Assembly (NCBI GenBank): GCA_029259995.1 | Contig: JAJDEC010000316.1 | Span: 1 to 9,635 of the forward strand | Source: Phycisphaerae bacterium | Lineage (GTDB): Bacteria > Planctomycetota > Phycisphaerae > UBA1845 > UTPLA1 | Reading direction: 5' to 3' | DNA: 9,635 bases | Shown here: one piece after another, positions 1 to 7,500 of the stretch | How positions within the stretch are numbered: the first letter of the stretch is position 1 | Layout: every line of letters begins with the position of its first letter | Program-made: the position numbers and the translations under genes | The notes under the pieces: model-generated | Told to the model about the DNA's origin: nothing | Database searches by the model: none | What the model saw: only the letters and a program-made list of their open reading frames with translations

Positions 1-840
1 ATAGGCCGCATTGCCCCAAAGATATCGATCGTGCGATTCCTTTCGGACGTCTTCTTCAAAAGTGAATTCCTTAACCGCCTTGTCTTCAATCGTGTAGGGC
101 TTGCGTAACAGGAATCGCGGCATCGTCAGGCCGATGTAGCGCGCATCATCCGTCGCTCGAAACGCATTCCACTTGGTGTACTGAGGCTGATCAAATACCT
201 CGTACATCTCTTTCATCACGGGCAGGCCGTCAAAGTCATCGTGCTCCTTGCCGAACATCTTGGGAGACGCGGCCGCAATGAACGGGCACTTGGCGACGGC
301 GGAAACACGCGAAATCTCGGAAAGCAACTCGACTTCCGGAGCGCGATAGTCGAAGTCGTAGGCGCCGACCATGACGCTGTAGGGCTTTCCGCCGAACGTG
401 TTGTATTGATCACGATAGACGCGATTGAAGAGTCCCGATTTCTGCCAGTCGGGACTGTCTTGAAAGTCCTCCAACAGGTCTTCCTTCGTCGCGTTGAGGA
501 CCTCAATCTTGATGCCGGCGCGAAATTCCGTGTTGTCGACCAGATATCGAAGGCCACGCCACGTCGACTCAAGTTTCTGAAAATCCGAATGATGCAGGAT
601 CGCATTGACTTGAGAACTGATTTGCTGATCGATCGCACAGATGAATTCGTCGACCGCCGCCTTATTGATCGTCATCCCCTTGTCGGCGATCCCGGCCCCG
701 CGACGAACCAATTCTTCGATGCCGCGACGATAAAGACTCTTGTAATCGGCCTCGATGTCCCAGAGGGAAATCAGGGATTCGATCTTGTCTTCGCCATCAG
801 CCGTCGTTGGGGATGCGGCCTGTTGCGGTTGTTCTGCCAT
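1..840 (-). CDS. tssC: TssC (VipB/ImpD) contractile sheath large subunit, N-terminal part, cut by the window edge
   Basis: TssC pairs with TssB to build the cytoplasmic contractile sheath that drives the Hcp tube and spike out of the cell. The visible part is 280 codons, running open through base 1; family members are about 490-500 aa, so roughly the C-terminal 40% lies outside. Family motifs seen: WRGLRYLV at residues 95-102, the block YNTFGGKPYSVMVGAYDF at 146-163, AVAKCPFIAAASP at 181-193, and MPRFLLRKPY at 240-249. The first 20 residues are a polar Q/A/T/D-rich leader before the helical start near ESLISLWDIE. The start is the ATG at 838-840 because homology begins soon after it. Its ribosome-binding site is only fair: GGAG at 852-855, 11 bases upstream. 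It follows tssB after 68 bases, the usual tssB-tssC pairing, and probably shares its transcript. Confidence 0.96.
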   Translation of the reverse strand, partial: MAEQPQQAASPTTADGEDKIESLISLWDIEADYKSLYRRGIEELVRRGAGIADKGMTINKAAVDEFICAIDQQISSQVNAILHHSDFQKLESTWRGLRYLVDNTEFRAGIKIEVLNATKEDLLEDFQDSPDWQKSGLFNRVYRDQYNTFGGKPYSVMVGAYDFDYRAPEVELLSEISRVSAVAKCPFIAAASPKMFGKEHDDFDGLPVMKEMYEVFDQPQYTKWNAFRATDDARYIGLTMPRFLLRKPYTIEDKAVKEFTFEEDVRKESHDRYLWGNAAY

Positions 841-908
841 GGCGTACAAATCTCCAAGTCATGCATTCAAGGTCGAGCCTGCTTCCAATTCACCTGCAGG
901 CGTCCAAA

Positions 909-1460
909 TCACTCAGTTGGCGCTTCGGGACCACTGTCTGAATCGCCGGTCGCTTCCGCCTCGCCCGCCGGGCTTGCACCCGCGTCCTGCGGAGACGAGA
1001 TCGCAGCCATGATCTGATCGCGCAATTGCGGATCCTTGATCAGGCTCATCAGTTCTTTTTGTTTGGCCTTGTCGCCGGCGTACGGGCGCAATGCTTTCAA
1101 CGCATTTCGCAGTTCCACCAGATTCCGCAGTTGCGGCACCTGCTGGGCGATCTGCTCCGGACGAAAATCCTTGATACTCGTGAATCTCAAGGACGCCGGC
1201 AATTCCCCTTCACCACTGATTCGATCCTCGACGGACAGGTCCAAAGACACGTTCATCTTCTGCATGACGGAATCAAAGTTGGACTGATTGATGTCGAGAG
1301 GATCGCGATCGTAGATCGGCCGTCCGTCGGCTTTCATCGTAAAGTCGCCCATGACGAGCATTCGAAATGGAAGCTCGGCGTCGGCCCCCCCCTTGAGGCC
1401 GTCCGAAATCTTGATATTCACTCGCGACGCTCGCGCCACGGAACCTTTGCTCTTACCCAT
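909..1460 (-). CDS. tssB: TssB (VipA/ImpB) contractile sheath small subunit
   Basis: Small sheath subunit that copolymerises with TssC around the Hcp tube. The protein is 183 aa against about 165-170 in typical members. Visible family features: a basic N-terminus leading into RVNIKI (13-18), LPFRMLVMGDF (30-40), DINQSNFDSVMQKMNVSLDL (56-75), and the long helix-forming block FTSIKDFRPEQIAQQVPQLR (93-112) followed by NLVELRNALKALR (113-125), which in known TssB contributes to the sheath contact with TssC. The extra length is a low-complexity acidic tail, residues about 155-183, rich in Ala, Pro, Gly, Ser, Asp and Glu. The ATG at 1458-1460 is preceded by a strong GAGGAG (1467-1472) at six bases, which settles the start. 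A sigma70-like promoter candidate lies 60-90 bases upstream, so the tssB-tssC pair could be transcribed separately from tssA. Confidence 0.97.
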   Translation of the reverse strand: MGKSKGSVARASRVNIKISDGLKGGADAELPFRMLVMGDFTMKADGRPIYDRDPLDINQSNFDSVMQKMNVSLDLSVEDRISGEGELPASLRFTSIKDFRPEQIAQQVPQLRNLVELRNALKALRPYAGDKAKQKELMSLIKDPQLRDQIMAAISSPQDAGASPAGEAEATGDSDSGPEAPTE

Positions 1461-1466
1461 TGATGG

Positions 1467-1472
1467 CTCCTC
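1467..1472 (-). promoter_or_regulatory. Strong ribosome-binding site of tssB
   Basis: GAGGAG on the minus strand, six bases from the ATG of tssB. It is the best Shine-Dalgarno match in the window. This fits the high amounts of sheath protein that a T6SS needs. Confidence 0.75.
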
Positions 1473-1519
1473 GGTTTTCCTGGCCGACCCTTACGCATGA
1501 CAAGCGTGAATGATCGTCG

Positions 1520-1548
1520 ATATTAACGAAAAATAAAGCACAAGTCAC
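1520..1548 (-). promoter_or_regulatory. Candidate sigma70-like promoter for tssB-tssC
   Basis: On the minus strand, GTGACT (1543-1548) and TAATAT (1520-1525) are separated by 17 bases of AT-rich sequence. Each box matches the consensus at four of six positions. The predicted transcript start is about 50 bases upstream of the tssB start codon. The spacer here is clearly AT-richer than the genes around it. Consensus matching alone gives many false hits, and sigma70 consensus use in this organism is assumed. Confidence 0.35.
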
Positions 1549-1564
1549 CTCGAATCTGTAATTT

Positions 1565-3154
1565 TCAAGCGCCGCCGTCGCTGAGCGCCGCCCCCGGATC
1601 CAATTGACACAGCCATGCGAATGCACGAGCAGACTCGTCCGCCAGTTCGCGGTCCGGCTCGCTCGCCGCCAGCAACAATCCTTTGCGACATCGATAAAGC
1701 GTTCGCGCAACATCAATTGCCAACTCGGGCTCCCACTGATCCACGCCGTGTTCCCTGACCAGATCTCGACAATCCTCCAGCAACGGCGCCGCGACATCGG
1801 AACGAGTGCAGTCGCAACAGAGTCGCGCGATTTGCAGCTTCCATAGGAGCTTGTCCCGCTGCTGACTCGATTCCGAAAGTTCCTTTTGAAGGCGTTTGAC
1901 GGCCTCGAGAATCTTTCCTCCACCAGCGAGTTCTCTCGCTTCCTTTGTCGCGGAGGCGAATCGACCATTGCCGGCCGTGCTCGAATTGCCCCCCCCGGGG
2001 GAACCGCCGGCGGCATGCATGATCTTCGATTCAATCCACATGCGGGCCTCGCCGCTGCAGAGCGGCTCGCCGCCTTCGAAGCGCAAGTCAAAAATGCCCT
2101 CACCGATTCGGCGCACGAGACTACCCGTCAGCGCCATGATGTGCTCTCGAGCGAGTTCGTAATCCGATCCCAGATTGGCCATGGCTTCACATGCATACCA
2201 TTGCAGGTCCAGCCAGAGGGGATCCTCAACTCGGAACGCCGATTCGGCGTTATCGAGCAAATGTGACCAAAGTGACTTTTTTCGCTGCTCACGAAGATTG
2301 AGAACCATCTCTCCTTCGGGCGGACGCAATGTCGTACCTGCAGCGCTGTCCGGAAGTGTGGCATTGCGCCATCGAAGTACACGAAACACCACGTAGGGGA
2401 ATGCGCTGGTTGGATCGAGCGTCGACAATTCTCGCGACACGTCTCGCAACGCCTTGATGGCGCTGTCCGTGTCCGCCGGCGCCCCGACCGCAAACGAAGC
2501 CGATGGCGCAACACTCCCCGGACTCTGTGCCGACGCGCTGGCGTTGGGTTGTGCAGCAGGCGCAGGAGCCGGCGTCGAAGCCGGTTCGAGCCGCGCCCGA
2601 ATTTCAGAGATTCCGCTGATGAATCGCTTGAGATTGGGTGGCGTTTCTTCGACGGCGCCGAATCGCTCCGTGGCAATCGCCTCCAGTTGCTGCGCGCGCT
2701 CCTCGATCAATCGAATCGCATCGAGCTCGCCCGGCTTTGCCTGATTCTCGCGAAACCAACCGCGCTCAACGAACAGCTCAAGAAATCCCTCGATCTGTCC
2801 TTTGCGTCGCCGAGGTCTCGGCGGATGCATGACATCCCAGAAATGTTCGATCAATCCGCCAATCAGCCCGATCGCCGCTGCAAGTCCTCGATATTGATGT
2901 TGCTGAAAGAGTGCGGCTGACAGTGCGACAGCGAGATCAATATCCTTGGCCTTTTCCTTGAGCAGCAAGGAAGCCCGGAACTCGATCTCACCCCAGTCCG
3001 GCGGCGAAGTCGCATCGATTCGACCGTATTTCTTGAATTCCTGAATCACCAGATCCCGATCGGGATCATCCGTGATATCGCCCCCGCCCGGATCAGGCCC
3101 AGGTATCGGCTCTGATCCAAGACAAAGGATGGTTGCTTCGTCCAGCGCACCCAT
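1565..3154 (-). CDS. tssA: TssA (ImpA/VasJ-type) T6SS assembly protein
   Basis: TssA proteins bind the baseplate and/or the distal sheath end and coordinate tube and sheath polymerisation in the cytoplasm. The protein is 529 aa. Residues about 15-135 form an ImpA N-terminal domain, with the conserved opening around SEPIPGPDPGGGDIT (14-28) and the helical block WDVMHPPRPRRR (106-117). Residues about 191-226 are an Ala/Pro/Ser-rich disordered linker. The C-terminal half resembles the VasJ type of TssA: WLDLQWYACEAMANLG (314-329), then LRFEGGEPLCSGEARMWI (357-374), a second Gly/Ser-rich linker (382-397), and a repeat-like helical end with LARECL-style helices to about 500. The two-linker architecture fits a VasJ (TssA2-like) subclass, but I assign that from pattern only. 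The start ATG at 3152-3154 has a weak AGGA upstream. A good promoter candidate sits in the 182-base spacer behind tagF. The domain call is firm; exact subclass is less so. Confidence 0.93.
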   Translation of the reverse strand: MGALDEATILCLGSEPIPGPDPGGGDITDDPDRDLVIQEFKKYGRIDATSPPDWGEIEFRASLLLKEKAKDIDLAVALSAALFQQHQYRGLAAAIGLIGGLIEHFWDVMHPPRPRRRKGQIEGFLELFVERGWFRENQAKPGELDAIRLIEERAQQLEAIATERFGAVEETPPNLKRFISGISEIRARLEPASTPAPAPAAQPNASASAQSPGSVAPSASFAVGAPADTDSAIKALRDVSRELSTLDPTSAFPYVVFRVLRWRNATLPDSAAGTTLRPPEGEMVLNLREQRKKSLWSHLLDNAESAFRVEDPLWLDLQWYACEAMANLGSDYELAREHIMALTGSLVRRIGEGIFDLRFEGGEPLCSGEARMWIESKIMHAAGGSPGGGNSSTAGNGRFASATKEARELAGGGKILEAVKRLQKELSESSQQRDKLLWKLQIARLCCDCTRSDVAAPLLEDCRDLVREHGVDQWEPELAIDVARTLYRCRKGLLLAASEPDRELADESARAFAWLCQLDPGAALSDGGA

Positions 3155-3226
3155 CGTAGAAGTCCTGCCCGCTTGTTTCGGCCTGCCCGGAAAATTGAGA
3201 TTGCAGGCCGCCTTGGATACTGCGCG

Positions 3227-3255
3227 ACTCTAATGTCCGCGATATCCAAAGTCAA
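3227..3255 (-). promoter_or_regulatory. Candidate sigma70-like promoter for tssA
   Basis: On the minus strand, TTGACT (3250-3255, five of six consensus bases) and TAGAGT (3227-3232, four of six) are separated by exactly 17 bases, in the 182-base spacer between tagF and tssA. A transcript would start near 3220, about 65 bases before the tssA ATG. This is the best promoter match in the window by hexamer score. The -10 hexamer is identical to the one proposed upstream of tagF. Confidence 0.42.
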
Positions 3256-3336
3256 GAATTCCGCACGTTCTCCTGGCGTGCGCGTGGCGTCGCGAAACGC
3301 GTCGTCCCGCACGTCATCGATGCCAAGCACAAGGCA

Positions 3337-4401
3337 CTAAGCGCCAACGAAATCCGCCCATGTCTGCATGGCAGACCATCCCCCTTTGGACTCGGAGGGC
3401 ACGTCGTTATGCGGTTCGGCCATGGTAATGTCGTCGAGATAATCAAGCTTCGCCGACAGCGGCGTCATGAGAAGGAAGTCGTCTACCTCGATATCCCTCG
3501 CAAGAAGCGTCAGCTTTGACGGAGCACTGACATCATTGCGCGTCAGAAGAAGGGAGCACGCCCTTTTTGAAAGATCCATTCGCTGCTCCAGCCAACGGAG
3601 CCATCCGGCCAACTGAATCATCTCGTCCGTCCGCGCCGCCAATGGTAGCCGAAGTGACAATCCGTGATCGTTTTCGTCGTGTTGCCGAATCTGCTCGCCC
3701 CACCGACTGATCATCTCGAACCAGGCGACAGGTTCACGGGTCTTCATGGAATGCCGCGCGGCATCAAACCAATCGCCGACGGAAAGCCCCATGGCGCCAC
3801 GCGTCCAGTCGCCGTTCGACTTGTTCTCAACAATTGACGCGACGTCAATCTTGCGGCCGCGAAATGTGCTGTCGAAATTACCGGGTCCGCGAAGGAACTG
3901 GGCCACTTCGCCCCATAGTGAGCGCAACGGCTCGAACACTTGCTCCATGCCCGAAACCATACCGCAGTCCGGCCCCGGCCAGGATTCCGTCGGGATCGCA
4001 ACGTAGAACATCAGCGGGAAAGGTCGCCCAACCATGTCGCCGCCGTAGTCGCGCAGCGTGACAAACGCCGTCATTCCGGATTTGGGTAAGCGAAGCACGG
4101 CGTCACAATCATCGATCCGACCCGTGAGATGGATCGTCTCCTCCTCGTCCTCGGCATCCACGATCTTCCCAGTCTGCGACTTGTCGCCGAGCAAGGCCTT
4201 GGAACGTACACGGAAAAGCTCCCTTCCGCGCAAAGACCACTCGCGCAACTCCTTCTCCCATTCGGCGCCCCCCGCCGATTCGTAATAATCGCCGTAGGTC
4301 GGAAGCTTGCCGAACCAGCGCACGACGGGATCGGGCGCAGTTTTCGACTTGCGCTTCTGCCACAACGACGAGATGCCGGTCTTGATGTCCGAAAGGCCCA
4401 T
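3337..4401 (-). CDS. tagF: TagF, T6SS-associated regulatory protein
   Basis: TagF family protein (BMA_A0400-type, DUF2094). In Pseudomonas aeruginosa TagF represses T6SS activity post-translationally through the forkhead protein Fha; that role is carried over here by family and not shown by the sequence. From the ATG at 4399-4401 the protein is 354 aa. Visible family signatures: VVRWFGKLPTYGDYYES (26-42), the usual WFGKLP-x-x-GD opening, and LPKSGMTAFVTLRDYGGDMV (105-124) followed by GRPFPLMFYVAIP (125-137), corresponding to the conserved VGR-x-FPL segment. The frame stays open to a TTG at 4465-4467, but I prefer 4401 because GGGAGC (4409-4414) sits seven bases upstream and homology starts near residue 26. 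There is no fused PppA phosphatase domain. It lies between tssM and tssA, so repressor and machine are encoded together; no fha, ppkA or pppA gene is in view, so whether the threonine phosphorylation pathway exists here is unknown. Confidence 0.9.
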   Translation of the reverse strand: MGLSDIKTGISSLWQKRKSKTAPDPVVRWFGKLPTYGDYYESAGGAEWEKELREWSLRGRELFRVRSKALLGDKSQTGKIVDAEDEEETIHLTGRIDDCDAVLRLPKSGMTAFVTLRDYGGDMVGRPFPLMFYVAIPTESWPGPDCGMVSGMEQVFEPLRSLWGEVAQFLRGPGNFDSTFRGRKIDVASIVENKSNGDWTRGAMGLSVGDWFDAARHSMKTREPVAWFEMISRWGEQIRQHDENDHGLSLRLPLAARTDEMIQLAGWLRWLEQRMDLSKRACSLLLTRNDVSAPSKLTLLARDIEVDDFLLMTPLSAKLDYLDDITMAEPHNDVPSESKGGWSAMQTWADFVGA

Positions 4402-4408
4402 GCCGATC

Positions 4409-4414
4409 GCTCCC
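4409..4414 (-). promoter_or_regulatory. Ribosome-binding site that decides the tagF start
   Basis: GGGAGC on the minus strand, seven bases from the ATG at 4399-4401. The open frame extends 22 codons further up to a TTG. That TTG has no comparable site and lies inside the candidate -10 region, so this site supports the shorter protein. Confidence 0.65.
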
Positions 4415-4467
4415 AAACGCCTCTGGATGAAGACGATCACGAGTCGCGATGACGACGACGAGATCAA

Positions 4468-4496
4468 ACTCTACGGAAAAATATGGGGCGGTTCAA
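4468..4496 (-). promoter_or_regulatory. Candidate sigma70-like promoter for tagF
   Basis: On the minus strand, TTGAAC (4491-4496) and TAGAGT (4468-4473), each four of six, with a 17-base spacer rich in T. A transcript would start near 4461, about 60 bases before the tagF ATG. It lies in the 173-base spacer after tssM, next to a T/A-rich stretch (4497-4505) that could act as an upstream element. Together with the site before tssA it forms a pair with the same -10 hexamer and the same spacing. Confidence 0.38.
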
Positions 4497-4574
4497 CTTT
4501 TTTTGCGAGAATACCCGTTTCGTCAAGAAAGACCGACGCATCATGCCGATTCCGGGAAACGTCTAACTGGCAAA

Positions 4575-7500
4575 CTATCGCCGGCGAATCTTCTTACTCG
4601 GGGGCCGCCTCCCATCAAATTTTACGGGTATATCGATTGTTAGTCTTTTTCCACGCACCATCATCTCGGTCGAGATCGAGCCCCTGCCAGATTCAAACCA
4701 GCAGGCCACTTCCAACGGATCAGTTATTTTGACTCTTGCGTCAATCACTTTTTCCTCAGCTTCAAGATCAGGCATATTCGCGATTCTTGTTATCGAATCC
4801 AAGTCATCACATCTACCGCAACCGATGATACTGTTACCCAAGTTCGAATCGGACGGCGGACCTAGAAGTTCGAGTGTATTCGGATTCCAACAGTACTTCT
4901 TCCCGCCGAACACAAGCACGATGCGATTATGTCCGTTCTTGGTGCCCGGGCCATCCAAATTCGGCTTGCCAAATCCGAGACGAACACTCGAAGACAAATA
5001 GTCATTCCAATCTTCGCATGCTGCGTAGAACTCACGTCGTGCTTCGCTACCCGCAAGCCCATTATCGAAAAGTTCAAATTGCTTCTTGATCGCAAGCGAG
5101 TTACTTATGAATTTCTCGAAATCCTCCCGACCGGGTGTGCCAGTCTCACCTGCAAATGGGCATCCACGCGCATTCCCGGCTCCCTTCCTCAATTGCCGAT
5201 CAATTTCCTTATCCGCAATCTCACGCCCGTAAATCACGGACGCCATCAGCTCTTGAGAAACGTGCGTTGGAAACACCTTGAATTCCATGCTTTGAGGCCA
5301 TTTAAGTTCCCCGACGTTGGCGGCATTCAGATTAACGCGCGCAATATCCGATTCGAACGTGTTCCACGTCTTCAACAATTTGCCGGCGGTGTCAGGCGTA
5401 TCGCCAATTCGACGCGCCTCGACAAACATCGCCATACTGTCTTGCCAGGTAGTTGATCTGGCGACATCGATCTCCGAGGCGAATGGCATGGCGGTCGGTT
5501 CGCTTCGATCTTCCGCGAATGCGACGTGTTTCAGTACCTCCCGTAGCCAGCCCCCCATCCGTGCGCCCGTCTCGTTGTCCGCCATTTTGCTCGTGTAGTC
5601 ACTCCAGTTATTCGCATTCGCACTCGTCACTTTTGGAACGGTGGCCAGATCGCGCCAGGAGCGGAAGTAATGATCCAAATACTTGACCACCGTCGGCCGA
5701 ATCAACTCGCCGCATTTTCTGTGCAAGCTACCTTCGGCCGACGGGAAGTAATCGTTCTCACTAATGGAGTCGAGTCGCTCTTTCAGGGCCGCCGAATCCT
5801 GCACGATCGTTCGCAGCCGATCACGATGTGCCCACATTTCGAGGCCGTTGCCGGGCTGATTTGCGCACATCTGAAATCGATCGTTTGGCTTGCATTCTGA
5901 AAAGTCGTTCCACATCGCCGCGATGCCGACTTCGTTCTGTCCTTCCTGACAGCGACTCAACTGTTCCGCCAGCGTGCCCAGGGCGCTCGTGATATCTCCG
6001 CGCACGCCGAGTCTTGCGCACGTCTTCGCAAGTTCGCCAAGCTGGTCAGGGCGCCAAGCCGACTCGTTCTTGATTTGGTCAATCGATTCGGGCTTGGAAT
6101 CCGTAAGCCGCTTACTCAAAAGCTCCAACGAGAACACCCATTCGCCGGGATTCTGCTCCCTCATCGTCATCTGAGAGCCGACATCTTCGTGGAGCTTTTT
6201 CAGGATCGACACGACATCCTTGAAGCTCTGCGTCGGCTGGATCGAATCACGCTCACCCGGCTTTCCGAGGCTGACATCAAAGACATGTGGACACGGATTG
6301 CCGCCGCCGCGTAGCTCGAAGTAATCCTTCAAGTACTTCTTATCAAAATTGACGGGGAGATCGTTCGGAATGACGCCCTTGTCCTGAAGCGATTTCCAAT
6401 ATGCTTCATCGAGCGATTGCTTGCATCCGCTAATCTTGTTCAGAATTGCCTTGCGTAGATTCTCGTCCTCCTCCAGCAATCCACTCGCCGACGGTTCCGC
6501 ATCATCCGTCGACTTAATGCAGGAATTGAGGGCGTCTTCAAGGCGTTCCAACGGGGCAGTCCATTGCTCCCTGTAGCTCAGAATAAGCCCATCCAGCGTG
6601 GGAATACGCTCAAATCCACTTGAATCGCGGATCGCCTCGGCTTCCCAAATGAAATCTCTGTACTTGACGAGGCGAGCAAGCGGCGTCTGGAAATCCGATT
6701 GCAAAGTCTCGAGCTCCTTCCGACTTTCGACGCCTCGATCACGCAACTTGAGAATCGCGTCGTAATCCTGCTCCACTTGCTCGCAGATCTCGGGCAGCTC
6801 CAACCACCCCTTGAAATGCCCGTCGAGCTGTCCGCCTTTCAGACCCGCGATGCTCAGGTAGTAGGTTGAAATCTGGCCAAGGGCGCTGTCGACCGTCTTC
6901 TCAACTTCTTTTCGATATGCCCCCCATTTTCTTGCCGACTCGTCCCAGTCCGGGTTCTCCGTCGCAAACACGGGCTTGATCACGAGATCGGGAGTGCGAT
7001 GGCCGGGATAGGCAGCCCGACGATGCTCCAGTTTCTCATCCGCGTGCTCCGGATAATCATTCGGCGCCAGCTTGTCGAAATGCGTGTCCCAATACGCCGT
7101 CAGAATCGTCCCGATCTGTTCCGACGACAGTTTCAGGGTTTCTTCGTCGGCGAGGCGTGCGACAACGTCATACCTTTTCGTTGCCGCCTCACCGTCGACG
7201 CCATTCTTTGATACTGCACTGCAGCCCCACCATGACAGGTAAGCTTCCAATCCACTGAGCAGCGGCGCAGGCGGCGATTCGCCGCTTCCGTTTGCGCTTT
7301 CAGGCGGAGAGATTTGGTGATTCTTCAGCGCGCTTTGCGCGCTGCCGATCAGGTTTGCAACGATGCCGCGTTCAATCAACGCCGAACGAACGATCTGCAC
7401 GTTATTCGCCGGCCCGGAGGAATCAAAATTCATCATCGCGACCAGCCATGCGAAGAAGTCAGTTTTCTTTAGATCCTCAGCGTCCTTGTCGAGTACATCC

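Noticed and set aside
241..1017. Open frame of 258 codons on the plus strand
   Set aside because: Opposite tssC and the end of tssB, both of which are well supported. No ribosome-binding site or domain is apparent.
4449..4462. Short GAC triplet run between tssM and tagF
   Set aside because: Only four or so units, in the tagF leader; too short to call a meaningful repeat.
4402..4467. Longer tagF start at the TTG (4465-4467)
   Set aside because: The added 22 residues are Ser/Arg-rich with no family similarity. The TTG lies next to the candidate -10 box, and the ATG at 4399-4401 has a good ribosome-binding site.
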